NCBI RefSeq assembly: GCF_900112575.1
Contig: NZ_FOMH01000007.1
Coordinates: forward strand, 308,999-372,998
Length of the DNA stretch: 64,000 nucleotides
DNA from: Flavobacterium phragmitis
Lineage (GTDB): Bacteria; Bacteroidota; Bacteroidia; Flavobacteriales; Flavobacteriaceae
Direction of reading: 5' to 3'
Shown here one piece after another: positions 62,250 through 64,000 of this stretch. A program made the translations under genes and the position numbers. Position 1 is the stretch's first letter. Every line of letters starts with the position of its first letter. The notes beneath the pieces are model-generated. The model was given only the letters and a program-made list of their open reading frames with translations. It did not search any database and had not been told where the DNA came from.

Positions 62250-63485
62250 TTGAATTTAGAATATTTTATAGCCAAGAGATTAATAACTGCAAAAGAGAAT
62301 AAGAGCAGTATTTCGGCACCAATTGTTAAAATTGCAATCTCCGCAATTGCCATAGGAATTATTATGATGATTGTTTCTGTTGCTACAGGAATAGGTTTGC
62401 AGAAAAAAATACGAGATAAAGTTTCGGCGTTTAATGGGCAGATTATAATTTCTAATTTCGATAATAATAATTCTGAGGTAACTATAGTTCCAATTTCAAA
62501 GAAACAAGATTTTTATCCCAATTTTAAATCAGTGCCAGAAGTAAGCCATATTCAGGCAATCGCTACTAAAGCAGGAATTATTAGAACAGAGAATGCTTTT
62601 GAAGGAATCGTTTTTAAAGGAGTAGGGCCAGATTATGATTGGAATAATATTAGTGAATATATTGTAGAAGGCATACTTCCGGATTTTACGAAAACATTGA
62701 ATGAGGATGTTGTTATTTCAAGGTTTCTTGCGGATCGTCTAAATTTAAAAGTGGGAGATCAGTTCAATACTTTTTTTGTGAAAGAGGAACAAGGAAAACT
62801 TCCTAATAGCCGTCGTTTTAAAATTGCAGCGATATTCAATTCAGGATTTCAAGATTTTGATTCCACCTATATTATTGGCGACATTCGTCATATTCAGAGA
62901 ATCAATAAATGGAATCAGAATCAAATAGGGGCATTTGAAGTTTTTGTGAAAGATTTTGATAATATTAAAAATGTAGGAGATCAAGTCTATCAGGAAACAA
63001 ATTCTAATTTAGATACAAAGACTATAATCGAGAAATATAGTTATATTTTTGACTGGCTTAAATTGTTTGATTTTAATATCGTTATTATTTTGGCTATTAT
63101 GATTCTTGTGGCTACTATTAATATGATTGTTGCTCTATTGGTTCTTATTTTAGAAAGAACTCAAATGATTGGAATTTTAAAATCTATGGGGGCAAATAAT
63201 TGGTCGGTTAGAAAGGTGTTTTTGTATAATGCTTTTTACTTAATTCTTCGTGGATTGTTTTGGGGGAATCTAATCGGTATTTCGATTTTGTTAGTGCAAC
63301 AGCAATTCGGAATAGTTCAATTGAATCCTGAGAACTATTATGTAAATCAAGCGCCGGTGTATTTAAACTGGATTTATATTCTTTTATTAAATCTGCTTAC
63401 GGTTGGGGTTTGTTTTGTAGTGCTATTAATACCATCCTATATAATAACTAAAATCTCTCCAGTAAAAGCTATTCGCTTCGATTAA
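62250..63485 (+). CDS. FtsX-like / LolE-type ABC permease, TTG start
   Basis: 411 residues starting at TTG (62250-62252); no in-frame ATG or GTG lies near, an in-frame TAA sits at 62232-62234, and MNLEYFIAKRL is the usual start of this family. One helix (about 22-45), a large periplasmic loop (MacB-like, about 46-265) and three C-terminal helices (about 272-298, 320-345, 370-395) including the FtsX motif LERTQMIGILKSMGANNWSVRKVFLYNAFYLI. It is probably the permease half of a lipoprotein-release or efflux ABC system; no ATPase gene is adjacent. Confidence 0.88.
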   Translation: MNLEYFIAKRLITAKENKSSISAPIVKIAISAIAIGIIMMIVSVATGIGLQKKIRDKVSAFNGQIIISNFDNNNSEVTIVPISKKQDFYPNFKSVPEVSHIQAIATKAGIIRTENAFEGIVFKGVGPDYDWNNISEYIVEGILPDFTKTLNEDVVISRFLADRLNLKVGDQFNTFFVKEEQGKLPNSRRFKIAAIFNSGFQDFDSTYIIGDIRHIQRINKWNQNQIGAFEVFVKDFDNIKNVGDQVYQETNSNLDTKTIIEKYSYIFDWLKLFDFNIVIILAIMILVATINMIVALLVLILERTQMIGILKSMGANNWSVRKVFLYNAFYLILRGLFWGNLIGISILLVQQQFGIVQLNPENYYVNQAPVYLNWIYILLLNLLTVGVCFVVLLIPSYIITKISPVKAIRFD

Positions 63486-63513
63486 ATAGTAGAAGGGTTT
63501 AACATGTAATTTC

Positions 63514-63544
63514 AACCCGACAGGTTTCCAAAACCTGTCGGGTT
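63514..63544. repeat. CCCGACAGG-type hairpin, copy 4
   Basis: AACCCGACAGGTTT (63514-63527), CCA, AAACCTGTCGGGTT (63531-63544), followed by TGTTTTTT. It lies 29 bases after the permease stop and may terminate it. Confidence 0.87.
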
Positions 63545-63588
63545 TGTTTTTTATGCATATATTATATACAGTGCAATTCCGATTTTTA

Positions 63589-63613
63589 GTAGAGACGCAC
63601 CGCATTGGGTGCG
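63589..63613. repeat. GTAGAGAYGCACCGCA palindrome, copy 2
   Basis: GTAGAGACGCACCGCA (63589-63604) differs by one base from 25630-25645; CGCACC (63596-63601) pairs with GGTGCG (63608-63613). Confidence 0.6.
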
Positions 63614-63650
63614 GCGCGTTTAGTATATATGTAATTTCGCTTTTTAAATT

Positions 63651-63765
63651 TTCAGGAGCTGATCCCGCTATCGGCCTCACACGAGCGATAGCGAACTGAC
63701 GAAGTAATCTTTTTGCGGCGAACCCCGCCACAAAAAGGATTTCCGCTCCTATCGGGGCTATGGCC
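63651..63765 (-). ncRNA. Flavo-1-like / structured dispersed element, reverse strand
   Basis: Read on the minus strand it has ATAGCCCCGATAGGAGCGG, AATCCTTTTTGTGGCGGGG with CGCCGCAAAAAG as a hairpin, and ends GATAGCGGGATCAGCTCCTG; AGGAGC and GCTCCT close the whole. Word order (GATAG..GCGG..ATCCTTTT..AAAAGAT..GATAGC) parallels 50187-50283. It carries an extra ~30 bases before the last block. Element recognition is from memory. Confidence 0.45.
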
Positions 63766-64000
63766 TCGGTTTTCAGAAGAAATTTCAAGGAAGAATTAGG
63801 TGTTGTTTCAGGAAATAAAATAAAAAAACCACCGCCTTTGCGCCTTTCGGATATCAAAAAGGGCAGAAAACAAGGCCTTGCGCCTTGGTGTCTTCGTGGC
63901 AGAACACCCCAAAAAGGAACAAAGTAAGGAAAAACCCCACAAGGAACGGAAAAAACTTCAGTTATAAAGGGCGAGTTATGAGCGTGTTAGGAAAAAGAGC
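63766..64000. other. Gene-free window end
   Basis: No coding region recognised. Phrases such as CGCCTTTGCGCCTTTCGG, AAGGCCTTGCGCCTTGG and GTCTTCGTGGCAG look like further intergenic word repeats. Together with the elements at 63514, 63589 and 63651 the 515 bases after the permease are all repeat-like. Confidence 0.5.

Noticed and set aside
63426..63857. 143-residue minus-strand ORF at the window end
   Set aside because: It overlaps the permease end, the CCCGACAGG hairpin and the Flavo-1-like element; composition changes with each repeat, so it is not one gene.

Overview
The window looks like chromosomal DNA of a Flavobacterium or a close relative (Bacteroidota). It is AT-rich, has almost no Shine-Dalgarno sequences, and several genes are preceded by the Bacteroidota promoter pattern TTG-N17-22-TAnnTTTG. 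The gene content agrees: ExbB-ExbD-ExbD-TonB, DUF3857 proteins, DUF1800/DUF1501, a eukaryote-like NrdB and kynurenine-pathway enzymes. No rRNA, tRNA, CRISPR array, prophage, transposase or replication origin was recognised.

Layout. 0-1.6 kb: the start of a lipoprotein resembling SdpC-type toxins (cut by the window edge) and two paralogous XRE regulators. 1.6-5.5 kb: aspartate kinase, a GNAT enzyme, fructose-1,6-bisphosphatase and a TerB-like protein. 5.6-9 kb: HupE/UreJ-like membrane protein, dCMP deaminase, S41 protease and two small proteins. 9-15.5 kb: a short FAD protein, a small membrane protein, MarC, DUF3109 and ribonucleotide reductase nrdB-nrdA. 15.6-19.6 kb: two orphan proteins, a DUF1800/DUF1501 pair and a type II toxin-antitoxin pair. 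19.9-24.5 kb: a Phe/Tyr operon (leader peptide, pheA, aminotransferase, tyrA, DAHP synthase-chorismate mutase). 24.6-33.8 kb: rsgA, dtd, three tandem DUF3857 proteins, a MazG-like enzyme and aroA. 34-37.7 kb: queA, kynU and a glycine-zipper lipoprotein. 37.7-50.1 kb: mostly minus-strand genes (a 602-residue protein of unknown role, AsmA-like, two serine hydrolases, NTF2-like, AraC, GNAT) plus a penicillin acylase. 50.4-53.4 kb: kmo and a HerA-like ATPase. 53.8-59.5 kb: the TonB energising module with PstS-like and TPR proteins. 59.6-63.5 kb: queE, DinB-like, methyltransferase, cysteine-cluster and FtsX-like permease genes.

Two things stand out. The first is a complete-looking transcription attenuator in front of pheA: promoter, a 26-codon Phe/Tyr-rich leader peptide, mutually exclusive antiterminator and terminator, then the aromatic amino acid operon. 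The second is the number of intergenic palindromes. At least four dispersed hairpin families recur (CCCGACAGG type, TGTCA-arm REP-like type, CCCGTGG double palindromes, CCATATAAG type), with two Flavo-1-like elements and several long hairpins built from repeated short words. They lie between genes, often between convergent ones where they probably act as terminators, and two lie inside the Phe/Tyr operon.

Functional themes shared across the window are aromatic amino acid metabolism (aroA, DAHP synthase, pheA, tyrA, kynU, kmo), deoxynucleotide supply (nrdA, nrdB, dCMP deaminase, MazG-like) and queuosine synthesis (queA, queE).
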